The notes beneath the pieces are model-generated. The model ran no database searches. It had not been told where the DNA came from and saw only the letters and a list, made by a program, of their open reading frames with translations. This document shows, piece after piece, positions 15,778-23,196 of a DNA stretch of 37,307 nucleotides. The position numbers and the translations under genes are program-made. The stretch is from NCBI GenBank assembly GCA_905233745.1, contig CAJODA010000015.1, positions 1-37,307 of the forward strand, written 5' to 3'. Origin of the DNA: an uncultured Bacteroidales bacterium. GTDB taxonomy: Bacteria > Bacteroidota > Bacteroidia > Bacteroidales > WCHB1-69. Each line of letters opens with the position of its first letter. Positions within the stretch are counted from its first letter, which is position 1.

Positions 15778-16191
15778 ATGAAAAAGTTTTTACAAGAATT
15801 CAAGGATTTTGCCATGAGAGGCAATGTAGTTGACATGGCAGTTGGTGTCATCATCGGTGGCGCATTCGGAAAAATAGTCTCTTCATTGGTAAATGACATC
15901 CTTATGCCGCCAATCGGTTGGCTGCTTGGCGGTACTGACTTCACAAAACTCAGTGTTAAGTTCCCCGTCCGCGAGGGTATGGACCCCGTGACCTGGAATT
16001 ATGGCAATTTCATTCAGGTGACCATTGATTTCCTGATTGTGGCACTCTGTATCTTCCTTGTCGTCAAAGGCATCAACAAACTTTCCAACATACGTAAGAA
16101 AGAGGAGGAAGCCGCACCTGCTCCGGCTCCGGAACCTTCCAAAGAGGAGATGCTGCTCACCGAAATCCGCGACATTCTCAAAGAGAAATAG
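15778..16191 (+). CDS. mscL: Large-conductance mechanosensitive channel MscL
   Basis: A 137-residue inner-membrane protein that forms a pentameric emergency valve opening at high membrane tension during osmotic downshock. It has the amphipathic N-terminal helix ([20 protein letters not shown]), the pore-lining TM1 ([23 protein letters not shown], about 17-39), a periplasmic loop, TM2 (about 78-98, [18 protein letters not shown]), and a C-terminal helical bundle after an Ala/Pro/Glu linker ([15 protein letters not shown]). Length and topology match the family. xseA follows 26 nt later on the same strand without a terminator, so both may be on one transcript. Confidence 0.97.
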   Translation: MKKFLQEFKDFAMRGNVVDMAVGVIIGGAFGKIVSSLVNDILMPPIGWLLGGTDFTKLSVKFPVREGMDPVTWNYGNFIQVTIDFLIVALCIFLVVKGINKLSNIRKKEEEAAPAPAPEPSKEEMLLTEIRDILKEK

Positions 16192-16217
16192 GCGTTTCCT
16201 GATTCCAAAGCTTAATA

Positions 16218-17606
16218 ATGGAGAACAAGCGGGAAACTTTTCACGACCATCCGGTATATTCGCTCTCCGAGATTGCATTCAGCCTGCACAAAGTGGTGGA
16301 GCGCACCTATCCGCAGCCCTATTTTATCAAGGCGGAGATACTGAAACTCAACTTTTATCCTCACAGCGGGCACTGCTATCCCGAGCTGGTGGAGAAGGAG
16401 GGTAACAGTATCAAGGCGGAGATGCGCGCCATCATTTGGGCGGCCAACTATCAGCGTATCAACGACCGTTTTGTCCAGATTACCGGAAACCCGCTGAAGG
16501 AGAATATCAGCATTCTGTGCCTGGCCCGTATCGAGTTCAGCCCGAAGCATGGCCTGGCTCTGCATATTGAAGACATTGAGCCCACTTACACGCTGGGCGA
16601 AATGGTGAAGAACCGGAACGCTGTTATCGAGCGCTTGAAAAAGGAGGGCATTTTTACCGCCAACAAGAAATTGAAGATGCCGCTGCTGCCCAAGCGCATT
16701 GCGGTGATCTCCGTGGAGACGAGCAAAGGCTTCAGCGACTTTATCACTACCCTCAACGGGAACCGTTACGGTTATCGTTTTGAGACGGAACTGTTCCCGT
16801 CCATATTGCAGGGAGACAAAGCCATTGCGGGTATAACCGGCCGTCTGGCTGAAATAAGGCAACGGCAGGCTGAGTTCGATTGTGTGGTGATTGTGCGCGG
16901 CGGCGGCGGTGATGTGGGACTGAGCTGTTACGATGAATACGAGATGGCTTTTCAGGTAGCCACCTTTCCTTTACCGGTGCTGACGGGCATCGGGCACTCC
17001 ACCAATTTGTGTGTCACCGACATGGTGGCATTTACCCATAACATCACGCCCACAGAGGTGGCCGTTGAGCTGATTGAGTACTTCCAGACTTTTGATGAAA
17101 AGGTGCAGGAGTGCTGTATGCGGTTGGTGGAGCGAACCAAGGAGATCTTGACTGAAGAGCAGAACCGGTTGCTGGAGGTTGATGCGCGGCGCAAGATTGC
17201 CATCCCGAAGGTGATTGGCCAGCACCGGAGCACGCTGGGGCAGGTGTCACAGCTGCTGGTGTTGAAATCGAAGGAGATTCTCATGCTCCGGAGCACGGCA
17301 CTCCAGAATGTCCGGAACGACATGCTTCGCATCTCAAAGAATCAAATGGATGATGTTAGAGATGAGATGACCATGCAGCAAGAGAGAATCAAAAACGCAC
17401 TTCCTCAGTTTTTGGCAAAACAGGGGGAGCAGATTGCGGGTCTGGAAGCAAAAGTCCGCCTGCTACATCCTGACAATATCCTGAAACGTGGATTCAGTAT
17501 CACCCGCTTCCAGGGCAAGGCTGTGTCGAATGCCACCCAACTGCATCCTGGTGACGAACTTGTCACGCAAGTCTATCAGGGTGAGGTGCGTAGCGAGGTG
17601 AAGTAA
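16218..17606 (+). CDS. xseA: Exodeoxyribonuclease VII large subunit
   Basis: A 462-residue subunit of exonuclease VII, which degrades single-stranded DNA from both ends in repair. The N-terminal OB-fold (about 10-105, with IKAEILKLNFYPHSGHCYPELVEKEG) binds ssDNA. The central catalytic domain (about 120-330) carries LPKRIAVISVETSKGFSDF, VIVRGGGGDVGLSCYDEYE and TGIGHSTNLCVTDMVAF, followed by ITPTEVAVELIEYF. A long helical region (about 290-400) precedes the conserved C-terminal segment (DNILKRGFSITRFQGKAV). The usual downstream partner xseB (a short helical protein) is absent here: the next gene converges only 11 nt away. xseB must be elsewhere if the enzyme is functional. Confidence 0.95.
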   Translation: MENKRETFHDHPVYSLSEIAFSLHKVVERTYPQPYFIKAEILKLNFYPHSGHCYPELVEKEGNSIKAEMRAIIWAANYQRINDRFVQITGNPLKENISILCLARIEFSPKHGLALHIEDIEPTYTLGEMVKNRNAVIERLKKEGIFTANKKLKMPLLPKRIAVISVETSKGFSDFITTLNGNRYGYRFETELFPSILQGDKAIAGITGRLAEIRQRQAEFDCVVIVRGGGGDVGLSCYDEYEMAFQVATFPLPVLTGIGHSTNLCVTDMVAFTHNITPTEVAVELIEYFQTFDEKVQECCMRLVERTKEILTEEQNRLLEVDARRKIAIPKVIGQHRSTLGQVSQLLVLKSKEILMLRSTALQNVRNDMLRISKNQMDDVRDEMTMQQERIKNALPQFLAKQGEQIAGLEAKVRLLHPDNILKRGFSITRFQGKAVSNATQLHPGDELVTQVYQGEVRSEVK

Positions 17607-17617
17607 GTTTTTCCGTC

Positions 17618-18067
17618 TTATTTCCAGAATACTTCCGTAATGTCCTCCCACTGTTCTCCGGTGCGGCGGTAGAGGCGTTGGTTGGTTGTACGTTGTTTCA
17701 AGCTCCCTTTTTGGGGAATGTAGGGCCCCAGTTTCACAAAGTCGAATAGGTTGGAGTGGGGCGGCATCTCGTTGCGACCTGAGTACCAGCCAGTTTTCAA
17801 GTCACTGTGTTCGCGGACGTATGCGGCCAGACGTTCCACTTCTTGCACGTCACGGTCACCGCCCATGAAGCAGATGCAGGTGATGTCATCGGCATAGCGG
17901 GCCAGCAGACGATCAAGGGTGGGGAAGTCCAGCACCTCACCAATGTCCTCCCGCAGGTGGGGGCTATGGCACCCTTCACAGAGGTTTGGACAATGCGTCA
18001 AATTGATGGCCAGTGTCACCTCATCCGGAATTTCCTGAAAAACAATGTCGTAGTTGTAGTATTTCAT
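17618..18067 (-). CDS. nrdG: Anaerobic ribonucleoside-triphosphate reductase activating protein NrdG
   Basis: A 149-residue radical SAM activase that abstracts a hydrogen from the NrdD glycine to create the stable glycyl radical. The iron-sulfur motif is Cys26-x3-Cys30-x2-Cys33 (THCPNLCEGCHSP), the standard radical SAM spacing, followed by the SAM-contact segment CICFMGGDRD and a C-terminal region ending in VKLGPYIPQKGSL, typical for small NrdG proteins. It lies 45 nt after nrdD, and a strong palindrome occupies most of that gap. It is expected to be expressed only under anaerobic conditions and, through the leader upstream of nrdD, to respond to cobalamin. Confidence 0.96.
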   Translation of the reverse strand: MKYYNYDIVFQEIPDEVTLAINLTHCPNLCEGCHSPHLREDIGEVLDFPTLDRLLARYADDITCICFMGGDRDVQEVERLAAYVREHSDLKTGWYSGRNEMPPHSNLFDFVKLGPYIPQKGSLKQRTTNQRLYRRTGEQWEDITEVFWK

Positions 18068-18082
18068 GGAATAAAATCAATA

Positions 18083-18108
18083 TAGAGACGCAGAATCCTG
18101 CGTCTCTA
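18083..18108. repeat. Perfect palindrome (GAGACGCAG type) between nrdD and nrdG
   Basis: TAGAGACGCAG, loop AATC, CTGCGTCTCTA: 11 bp of perfect complementarity in a 45-nt gap inside an operon. No T tract follows on either strand, so it is not a typical terminator. The GAGACGC/GCGTCTC arms resemble dispersed extragenic palindromes (inference). In the mRNA it could tune nrdG expression relative to nrdD by stabilising the nrdD 3' end. Confidence 0.8.
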
Positions 18109-18112
18109 CATG

Positions 18113-20200
18113 TTACATTGTCCCATAGTACCTCTTCGCCGCCTCCTTCTGGCGTGCCTGTGAGAAGTTGCTAACCCGTTTCATATAACCGATAATACGG
18201 GTGAGGTAGTCGAGGTTGGTGCTGTGGCAGTGGGGGCACTCTTTGAGATAGCGTTTGTCGATGTGTCCGCAGTCGTTGCATACCGTGTTCGGGATATTGA
18301 AGGTGAAGTAGTTGCAACCCTCCTTGGCAGCCACGCGCAACAGTTGGCGGTACTGTTTCTTGGACAGGTGTTCGGCCAGGTTCATGTGCAGTGCGGAACC
18401 ACCCGTAAGGTGGGTGATGTAGTTGCGGCCGTGCAGCTTGAACTTCTCAATCACATCCAAGGAGTCATCCTCCACGATGTAGAAGTAGCTATTGTAGCAG
18501 TCGCGGGGTACTTGGTAGCCGTCCTCATTGTCCCATTTGGCGTGTTTCACGCCCACGTTTTCGGCAGGAATCATCTCGCAGTTGAAGAGCAGACCTTTCT
18601 TGCTGTACTTCTTGTTATATTTCTCAATAAGTCCGAGTATGCTCTCCACGAACTTTTGGTAATCCTTGTTGTCGTTGATGGGGATGCCCAGGAACTCGGC
18701 TGCCTCCACCAGGCCGTTGATGCCGATGGTGAGGTATTGGCGGTTGATAGCGATAAAGCCGGCGTCGAAAAGGGGCAGCATGCCCTTGTCAAGCAGGTAT
18801 TTCAGGTTCTCGTTGTAGGCCATCTGCACTTTGTGGGTGAGGTCGATGATCTCTTCCAGATAATGCAGATAGGGGATATCCTCGCGGTGGGCCTGCTGGA
18901 TGCAGCGGTTGAGGTTGATGGTGAGCACGCTCTTGGAGCCCGTGGATACGCCTCCGGCGCCCAGGGTGTAGCTGAACCCGTTGTCCTGAATCTCGTTGCG
19001 CAGGCGGCAGCAGCTGCTCAATGAGTCTGCGTTGTCGCTCACGTAGGTGAAGAAGGAGTGCCCTTCGGCGTACATCTCAGCCGTGAAGTCGGCGTATTCC
19101 TTGTCCTTGATGTCACCGTTCTCGGAAAGCAGGGCCATGGTCTCCACCGGGAAGGTGAGCACGGCGCGGGTGCGCTCCTGGTTGAACCAGCGCATGAAGC
19201 GTTTCTGCAGCCAGCTTACCGACTCCCAGTCGGGTTGGCTTCCGTCAGGGAAGCGGAATTCGCTGAAGAGGCTCTTGAAGTAGTACTTGTCGTAGTAGGA
19301 AATGTTCCAGAACACGGACTGGAAGTTGCGCGCACCGGTGGGTTGGTTGATGGAATAGACCACCTGTTGGAAACAGTCGGTGATCATCTTGTCGATGGTG
19401 CGCTGCTTGCTGGAGAGGTCCACCACTTTGTCAGCGTGCAGGTAGTAGTCGGGACCGTATTCCTGGGAGATGAAGTAGTTGAGGTACATCAGGAATTCGG
19501 GGGTGGCGCAGGCGCCGCTCAGCATGCTGGACACCATGAACACCATGTTGATGAAGCCTCCGCAGAATGATTTTAGGTTAGTGGGTTTGGTAGCGTTACC
19601 GCCAATACTCTGCGTGCCGCTGAGCAGCCATGGGTACATGGTGATGCTGGCGCAGTAGTTGGCGATACTGGTCTCGTCGTTTTTGTAGATAAAATGATGG
19701 TTGAGCAGATGCAGGTATTTGTCGGACAGCTCTTTGCCGAACATCTCTTTGATACGGTCGCACAGCATTCGGCGGTTCAAACGGATGAAGCTCGACTTGG
19801 GCAGCTCGCCGATAAGGGTGGCGATGTTCTTCTTCTCCACGTTTGCGTTGGCGTCGTACTTGCTGCCGGTGGCTGCGTTGGAGGCGTTGCAATAGTTGAT
19901 GAGGAAATCCAGTTTGTCCTTCACCTCACGGTCTTCGTAGTGTTTCTGACGATAAAGAATATAGGACTTTGCTACCTCATAGTAGCGTTCTGCCATCAGG
20001 GACTTCTCCACCTGGTTTTGAATCTCCTCCACGGCGATGCCGTCGAAGATGGACAGGCGGCCCAGGATGTTGGTCATGACCTCCTGGTTGGGGAATGAAT
20101 CAACGGAAACAAATGCCTTGGTTATGGCATTCCGGATTTTTTCCATGGAGAAGGGCTCTCGCTTTCCGTTTCGTTTGATGATGTAGGTGTCTTCGATCAT
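18113..20200 (-). CDS. nrdD: Anaerobic (class III) ribonucleoside-triphosphate reductase NrdD
   Basis: A 695-residue oxygen-sensitive enzyme making deoxyribonucleotides from NTPs with a glycyl radical. An N-terminal ATP-cone (about 5-92, IIKRNGKREPFSMEKIRNAITKAF) provides allosteric activity control. The catalytic barrel follows. The C-terminal zinc site has Cys641, Cys644, Cys655 and Cys658 (CNDCGHIDKRYLKECPHC), and the radical glycine is Gly671 in RIIGYMKRVSNFS. Length is normal. nrdG is next in the operon. The gene is preceded by a cobalamin riboswitch (20307-20471), so this B12-independent enzyme is probably shut down when cobalamin is available, which implies a B12-dependent class II reductase elsewhere in the genome. 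A plus-strand gene (dinD-like) diverges 505 bp away. Confidence 0.97.
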   Translation of the reverse strand: MIEDTYIIKRNGKREPFSMEKIRNAITKAFVSVDSFPNQEVMTNILGRLSIFDGIAVEEIQNQVEKSLMAERYYEVAKSYILYRQKHYEDREVKDKLDFLINYCNASNAATGSKYDANANVEKKNIATLIGELPKSSFIRLNRRMLCDRIKEMFGKELSDKYLHLLNHHFIYKNDETSIANYCASITMYPWLLSGTQSIGGNATKPTNLKSFCGGFINMVFMVSSMLSGACATPEFLMYLNYFISQEYGPDYYLHADKVVDLSSKQRTIDKMITDCFQQVVYSINQPTGARNFQSVFWNISYYDKYYFKSLFSEFRFPDGSQPDWESVSWLQKRFMRWFNQERTRAVLTFPVETMALLSENGDIKDKEYADFTAEMYAEGHSFFTYVSDNADSLSSCCRLRNEIQDNGFSYTLGAGGVSTGSKSVLTINLNRCIQQAHREDIPYLHYLEEIIDLTHKVQMAYNENLKYLLDKGMLPLFDAGFIAINRQYLTIGINGLVEAAEFLGIPINDNKDYQKFVESILGLIEKYNKKYSKKGLLFNCEMIPAENVGVKHAKWDNEDGYQVPRDCYNSYFYIVEDDSLDVIEKFKLHGRNYITHLTGGSALHMNLAEHLSKKQYRQLLRVAAKEGCNYFTFNIPNTVCNDCGHIDKRYLKECPHCHSTNLDYLTRIIGYMKRVSNFSQARQKEAAKRYYGTM

Positions 20201-20220
20201 AGGTTGGTTGGTTTGCTTGT

Positions 20221-20247
20221 TAAGTTGTTATTAAAAACAGCAACTTA
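20221..20247 (-). promoter_or_regulatory. Hairpin in the riboswitch-to-nrdD leader
   Basis: TAAGTTG (20221-20227) pairs perfectly with CAACTTA (20241-20247) across a 13-nt A/T-rich loop, 20 nt before the nrdD ATG. It could be part of the expression platform acting on translation initiation. There is no T run just after it, so a transcription terminator is less likely. Confidence 0.45.
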
Positions 20248-20306
20248 TCAGGAATACGGATATCCTCACGGACAAGTACACTTTTATCCCGAAAGCTACT
20301 AATTTG

Positions 20307-20471
20307 CAGATTCAGGCAGGTCTTCTGGCTTGTCCCGCTCTCCGGCGTCTTCCCAACAATTTTTTTATTGTCAGTGACATGGTGTCGGAAAGTTGTAAAG
20401 GACTGACAGCTACGGGAATAGCTCCTGAATTTCACAGGATTCCCTTTTAATCCTTTCAGAACCTGAATCTG
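20307..20471 (-). ncRNA. Cobalamin (B12) riboswitch upstream of nrdDG
   Basis: Read on the minus strand, the region has a perfect 10-bp closing helix (CAGATTCAGG at the start, CCTGAATCTG at the end). It also has the cobalamin-riboswitch core in order: TTAAAAGGGAATCCTGTG, then TTCCCGTAGCTGTCAG, then CACTGACA, TTGGGAAGACGCCGG, and CAAGCCAGAAGACCTGCC. These match the B12-box consensus of Bacteroidetes. About 106 nt separate it from the nrdD start. Cobalamin binding usually lowers expression of the downstream gene. Any protein frame across this stretch is a by-product. Confidence 0.94.
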
Positions 20472-20475
20472 TTTG

Positions 20476-20509
20476 CAAAAGTATGATTTTTGAAGGTGAG
20501 GTAATCAAA
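20476..20509 (-). promoter_or_regulatory. Promoter of the riboswitch-nrdD-nrdG transcript
   Basis: Minus-strand TACTTTTG (-7, 20476-20483), 5 nt before the riboswitch closing helix, with TTTG (-33) at 20506-20509, spacing 22. The spacing is slightly long. The -33 overlaps the T tract of the hairpin at 20511-20559. Confidence 0.55.
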
Positions 20510-20559
20510 AAAGCCCTTGAATTTTATGCACACGGGAAGTGTGTCTAAAATAAGGGCTT
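20505..20559 (-). terminator. Intrinsic-terminator-like hairpin pointing toward nrdD
   Basis: Three nested complementary arms (AAGCCCTT with AAGGGCTT, ATTTTA with TAAAAT, CACAC with GTGTG around GGGAA) form a stem of about 19 bp with a 2-nt bulge and one small internal loop. On the minus strand it is followed by six T residues. No minus-strand gene is visible upstream of it (20560-20705), so what it terminates is unclear. It would insulate the nrdD promoter from antisense read-through. Confidence 0.65.
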
Positions 20560-20615
20560 GCAGAAAATCCGGAACAAATTGTTAATAAGTCGGGGAGAGG
20601 GAGTGATATTTTTCC

Positions 20616-20662
20616 TATCTTTGCCTCGCAAACCCTAAAGCACGCTGCGTTGTTAGGTTTGC
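20616..20662 (+). promoter_or_regulatory. dinD-like gene: -7 box and inverted repeat in the leader
   Basis: TATCTTTG (20616-20623) is a good -7 box. Just after the expected start site, GCAAACCCTAA (20628-20638) pairs with TTAGGTTTGC (20653-20662) with one bulged base. This could be a repressor operator or a leader hairpin. No E. coli-type LexA box (CTGN10CAG) was seen. Confidence 0.5.
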
Positions 20663-20705
20663 GCAATTTTGAAAACATATTTATTCACTCATTAAATAAA
20701 TAATC

Positions 20706-21533
20706 ATGAAAAAGGAAGAAATTCTGGCTTTATTTGAAGATTTTGAGCAGGTCGCATGTGAAACTGACGGCATTGAATGCTGGAGTGCACGCGAACTTTC
20801 CACATTACTGGGTTATACGCAATGGCGCAATTTCACGAAAGTGATAGACAAGGCTAAAGAAGCCTGTGCCTCTGCCGGGCAGTCATTGTATGACCATTTT
20901 GCTGACGTCAGCAAAATGGTCAATCTGGGATCTGGAGCAGAACGTGAGGTAGATGACATGCTGCTTACACGTTATGCGTGTTATTTGATTGCACAAAACG
21001 GAGACCCGCGGAAACCGCAGATTGCCTTTGCGCAAACCTACTTTGCCGTGCAGACGCGCCGTGCCGAATTAATCGAACAGCGGTTATTGGAAGTGGAGCG
21101 GGTGAAGGCGCGTGCAAAATTGCAGGAAACGGAAAAGAAGTTGTCTGGCATTTTGTACGAGCGTGGTATAGATGACAAGAGTTTCGCCATCATACGTTCA
21201 AAAGGGGATCAGGCGCTTTTTCGGTTGGGAACCACCACTTTGAAACGGAAAATGAACGTTCCCAAGAACAGACCACTTGCGGATTTCCTTCCGACGATTA
21301 GTATCAAGGCCAAGGATTTTGCCGCCGAAATGACCAGTGTGAACGTGCAGACAAAGGATTTGCATGGGGCGGCTGACATCTCACAGGAGCATGTTGACAA
21401 CAACACAGCTGTGCGTCAGATGCTGGTGAAGCGTGGAATTGTCCCCGAGAACCTTCCGCCAGCCGAGGATGTGAAGAAAGTGGAGCGTCGCCTTACCGCC
21501 GAAGAGAAAAAGGCATTGCAGACGGAGGCGTGA
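20706..21533 (+). CDS. dinD: DinD-like DNA-damage-inducible protein (BRO-N domain)
   Basis: A 275-residue protein, almost the same length as E. coli DinD (274). The N-terminal BRO-N-like domain (about 12-120) carries CWSARELSTLLGYTQWRNFTKVIDKAKEAC and the LTRYACYLIAQNGDPRKPQIAFAQTYFA segment typical of DinD. A charged coiled-coil-like stretch (120-150, RRAELIEQRLLEVERVKARAKLQETEKKL) and the conserved C-terminal part (ERGIDDKSFAIIRSKGDQALF, HVDNNTAVRQMLVKRGIVPENLPPAEDVKKVERR) follow. E. coli DinD is SOS-induced and inhibits RecA strand exchange. The gene is often horizontally carried, and here it stands alone between nrdD and hflX, converging on hflX. Confidence 0.88.
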   Translation: MKKEEILALFEDFEQVACETDGIECWSARELSTLLGYTQWRNFTKVIDKAKEACASAGQSLYDHFADVSKMVNLGSGAEREVDDMLLTRYACYLIAQNGDPRKPQIAFAQTYFAVQTRRAELIEQRLLEVERVKARAKLQETEKKLSGILYERGIDDKSFAIIRSKGDQALFRLGTTTLKRKMNVPKNRPLADFLPTISIKAKDFAAEMTSVNVQTKDLHGAADISQEHVDNNTAVRQMLVKRGIVPENLPPAEDVKKVERRLTAEEKKALQTEA

Positions 21534-21583
21534 TTGTTTTTCCCTATCCTTGCCCCGCCAGCCAGAGAATATAATTTGGGATT

Positions 21584-22750
21584 TCAATATAAGAAATTAT
21601 TATACGGGTAAATCTGGATGTGCAGTTTCTTGATTTCCTCGTAGAGCATCTCTTTCATCTCATTTACGTTCTCTTTGGTTTTGGCGGAGATGAAGAAGGT
21701 TTTGTGGGCACTCTTGGCCATCCAGGTGGCCTTCAATTCATCCAGGGTGATGTTTTCTTTGCCCTTGGGTGACAGGTCCTCGGGATTCTTCTCGACCCAT
21801 GTGTATTGATCTATCTTGTTGAAAATGATAATCATGGGTTTGTTGCTGGCGTTGATTTCAGCCAGCGTCTGGTTCACCACGGCAATCTGCTCCTCAAAAT
21901 CGGGATGGCTGATATCGACCACGTGCAGCAGCAGGTCGGTTTCGCGGATTTCGTCCAATGTGGATTTGAACGACTCTACCAGACTGTGCGGCAGCTTGCG
22001 GATGAAACCCACCGTGTCGGAGAGCAGGAAGGGCAGGTTGCCGAACACGACCTTGCGCACGGTGGTGTCCAAGGTGGCGAACAGCTTGTTCTCCGCAAAC
22101 ACCTCCGCGTTGCTGAGCATGTTCATGATGGTGGATTTACCCACATTGGTGTAGCCCACCAGGGCCACGCGCACGAACTTGTCGCGGTGCCCGCGCTGGG
22201 TGGATTTCTGCCGGTCGATATCTTTGAGCTTTTTCTCTAAAAGGGAGATGCGGTTACGGATGATCCGTCGGTCGGTCTCGATCTCCTTCTCACCCGGGCC
22301 TCTCATGCCAATACCGCCGCGCTGTTTCTCCAAGTGGGTCCACATGCCGGTCAGTCGCGGCAGGAGATATTTGTACTGAGCAAGCTCCACCTGCACTTTC
22401 GCGTGGGCGGTCTGCGCGCGCTTGGCGAAGATGTCCAGGATGAGGTGCGTGCGGTCCATCACGCGGCAACCCAAAACGCCTTCAATGTTGCGCTGCTGCG
22501 AGGGCGACAGCTCATCGTCCACCACCGCAAAGTCTATACCGTTCTCGTGCACATACTCTGCCACCTCCTTGATTTTGCCGGAACCCATATAAGTGCGTGA
22601 GTCAGGGTGTTGCAGATTCTGGACAAACTGTTTCACAGCCTCTCCGCCGGCAGTATCAACCAGAAAAGCCAATTCATCCAGATATTCTCTGGTTTTCTCT
22701 TCGGAAATATTGGGTGTGGATACGGCAAGAAGTACAGCGGTCTCGGGCAT
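21584..22750 (-). CDS. hflX: GTPase HflX (ribosome-splitting)
   Basis: A 388-residue cytoplasmic GTPase that binds 50S subunits and splits stalled ribosomes under stress. The N-terminal HflX domain (about 1-165) includes the conserved linker GGIGMRGPGEKEIETDRR (145-162) and the helical region before it. The G domain has G1 GYTNVGKS (199-206), G3 DTVGFI and G4 NKID in IIIFNKIDQYTW. The C-terminus (KKLHIQIYPYNNFLY) is typical for Bacteroidetes. The start is ATG at 22750; the short leader contains four heptamer repeat units (22761-22788). It converges with the dinD-like gene (50-nt gap without a clear terminator). Confidence 0.95.
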   Translation of the reverse strand: MPETAVLLAVSTPNISEEKTREYLDELAFLVDTAGGEAVKQFVQNLQHPDSRTYMGSGKIKEVAEYVHENGIDFAVVDDELSPSQQRNIEGVLGCRVMDRTHLILDIFAKRAQTAHAKVQVELAQYKYLLPRLTGMWTHLEKQRGGIGMRGPGEKEIETDRRIIRNRISLLEKKLKDIDRQKSTQRGHRDKFVRVALVGYTNVGKSTIMNMLSNAEVFAENKLFATLDTTVRKVVFGNLPFLLSDTVGFIRKLPHSLVESFKSTLDEIRETDLLLHVVDISHPDFEEQIAVVNQTLAEINASNKPMIIIFNKIDQYTWVEKNPEDLSPKGKENITLDELKATWMAKSAHKTFFISAKTKENVNEMKEMLYEEIKKLHIQIYPYNNFLY

Positions 22751-22760
22751 GGGGTCGATA

Positions 22761-22788
22761 ATTGGTCTTGGGTCTCAGTCTTTGGTCT
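22761..22788. repeat. Heptamer array in the hflX leader
   Basis: Four 7-base units (attggtc, ttgggtc, tcagtct, ttggtct) directly before the hflX coding region. They are the same family of degenerate heptamers as at 443-505 (compare tctttgg and ttgggtg). Confidence 0.6.
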
Positions 22789-22800
22789 ATTTTTCGTTTG

Positions 22801-22808
22801 CAAAAATA
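22801..22808 (-). promoter_or_regulatory. -7 box for hflX
   Basis: Minus-strand TATTTTTG, 51 nt before the hflX ATG, which would place the heptamer array inside the 5' untranslated leader. No clear -33. Confidence 0.45.
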
Positions 22809-22836
22809 AAAAAAATCTCTGTTTGTTTTTTTTTAT

Positions 22837-22844
22837 TATCTTTG
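22837..22844 (+). promoter_or_regulatory. -7 box pointing into the gene-free region 22851-23190
   Basis: TATCTTTG, the commonest -7 form in the window, but with no plus-strand protein gene downstream before the opposing MATE gene. It supports a transcribed RNA there. A -33 at normal spacing was not found. Confidence 0.45.
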
Positions 22845-22850
22845 CATCGC

Positions 22851-23190
22851 TGTTAGCATTAATGCGCAGTGCTTTATTAAGAAAGCGAATTTCGCTTATT
22901 CCGATAGTGTGAAACTCGACATCTCGCATGATTTAAGACCGGAATATGAGAAGGACGCTCATCTTGATGTATGCTTAATTGCCAATGCATTAGGTGGGGC
23001 TCGTTCTTCCTTATTCGTCTTAAAGGGAGTCGAGCCCCTGCACTATGGATAAGGTTGGGTACTTGCTCCACTTTCTTAGTGTTCTACAGCAATGAAATAC
23101 AGATGCGCTATGCGTTTGTTTTAATATAACATCATGAAACCAATGAATAAAAAGGGTAGGGAGGCGTACTTTGTGCGTCTCCCGTTTTTT
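22851..23190 (+). ncRNA. Candidate stand-alone structured RNA (unknown family)
   Basis: This ~340-nt stretch between hflX and the MATE gene has no convincing coding frame. It starts just after a good -7 box and ends in a terminator hairpin with a T tract (23159-23190). Internal complementarity: AAGCG/CGCTT (22883-22897), ATTCCG with CGGAAT (22898-22903 and 22940-22945), and a strong GGGGCTCG with CGAGCCCC (22996-23003 and 23031-23038). I looked for and did not find the signature sequences of tmRNA, RNase P RNA or SRP RNA; 6S RNA cannot be excluded by eye. It might instead be the remains of a decayed gene. Confidence 0.4.
23159..23190. terminator. Terminator between the candidate RNA and the MATE gene
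   Basis: GGGAGGCG (23159-23166) pairs with CGTCTCCC (23176-23183, one G-T wobble) and is followed by GTTTTTT on the plus strand. On the minus strand a T-rich stretch also follows, so it can serve the MATE gene, whose stop is 6 nt away. Confidence 0.85.
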
Positions 23191-23196
23191 ATGGGA

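Noticed and set aside
20220-20435. A 71-codon minus-strand frame before nrdD
   Set aside because: It runs through the cobalamin riboswitch. Sequence conservation there is that of the RNA, not of a protein.
22877-23071. A 64-codon minus-strand frame in the hflX-MATE gap
   Set aside because: It has no hydrophobic or domain pattern and overlaps the helices of the candidate RNA; considered a by-product of that region.
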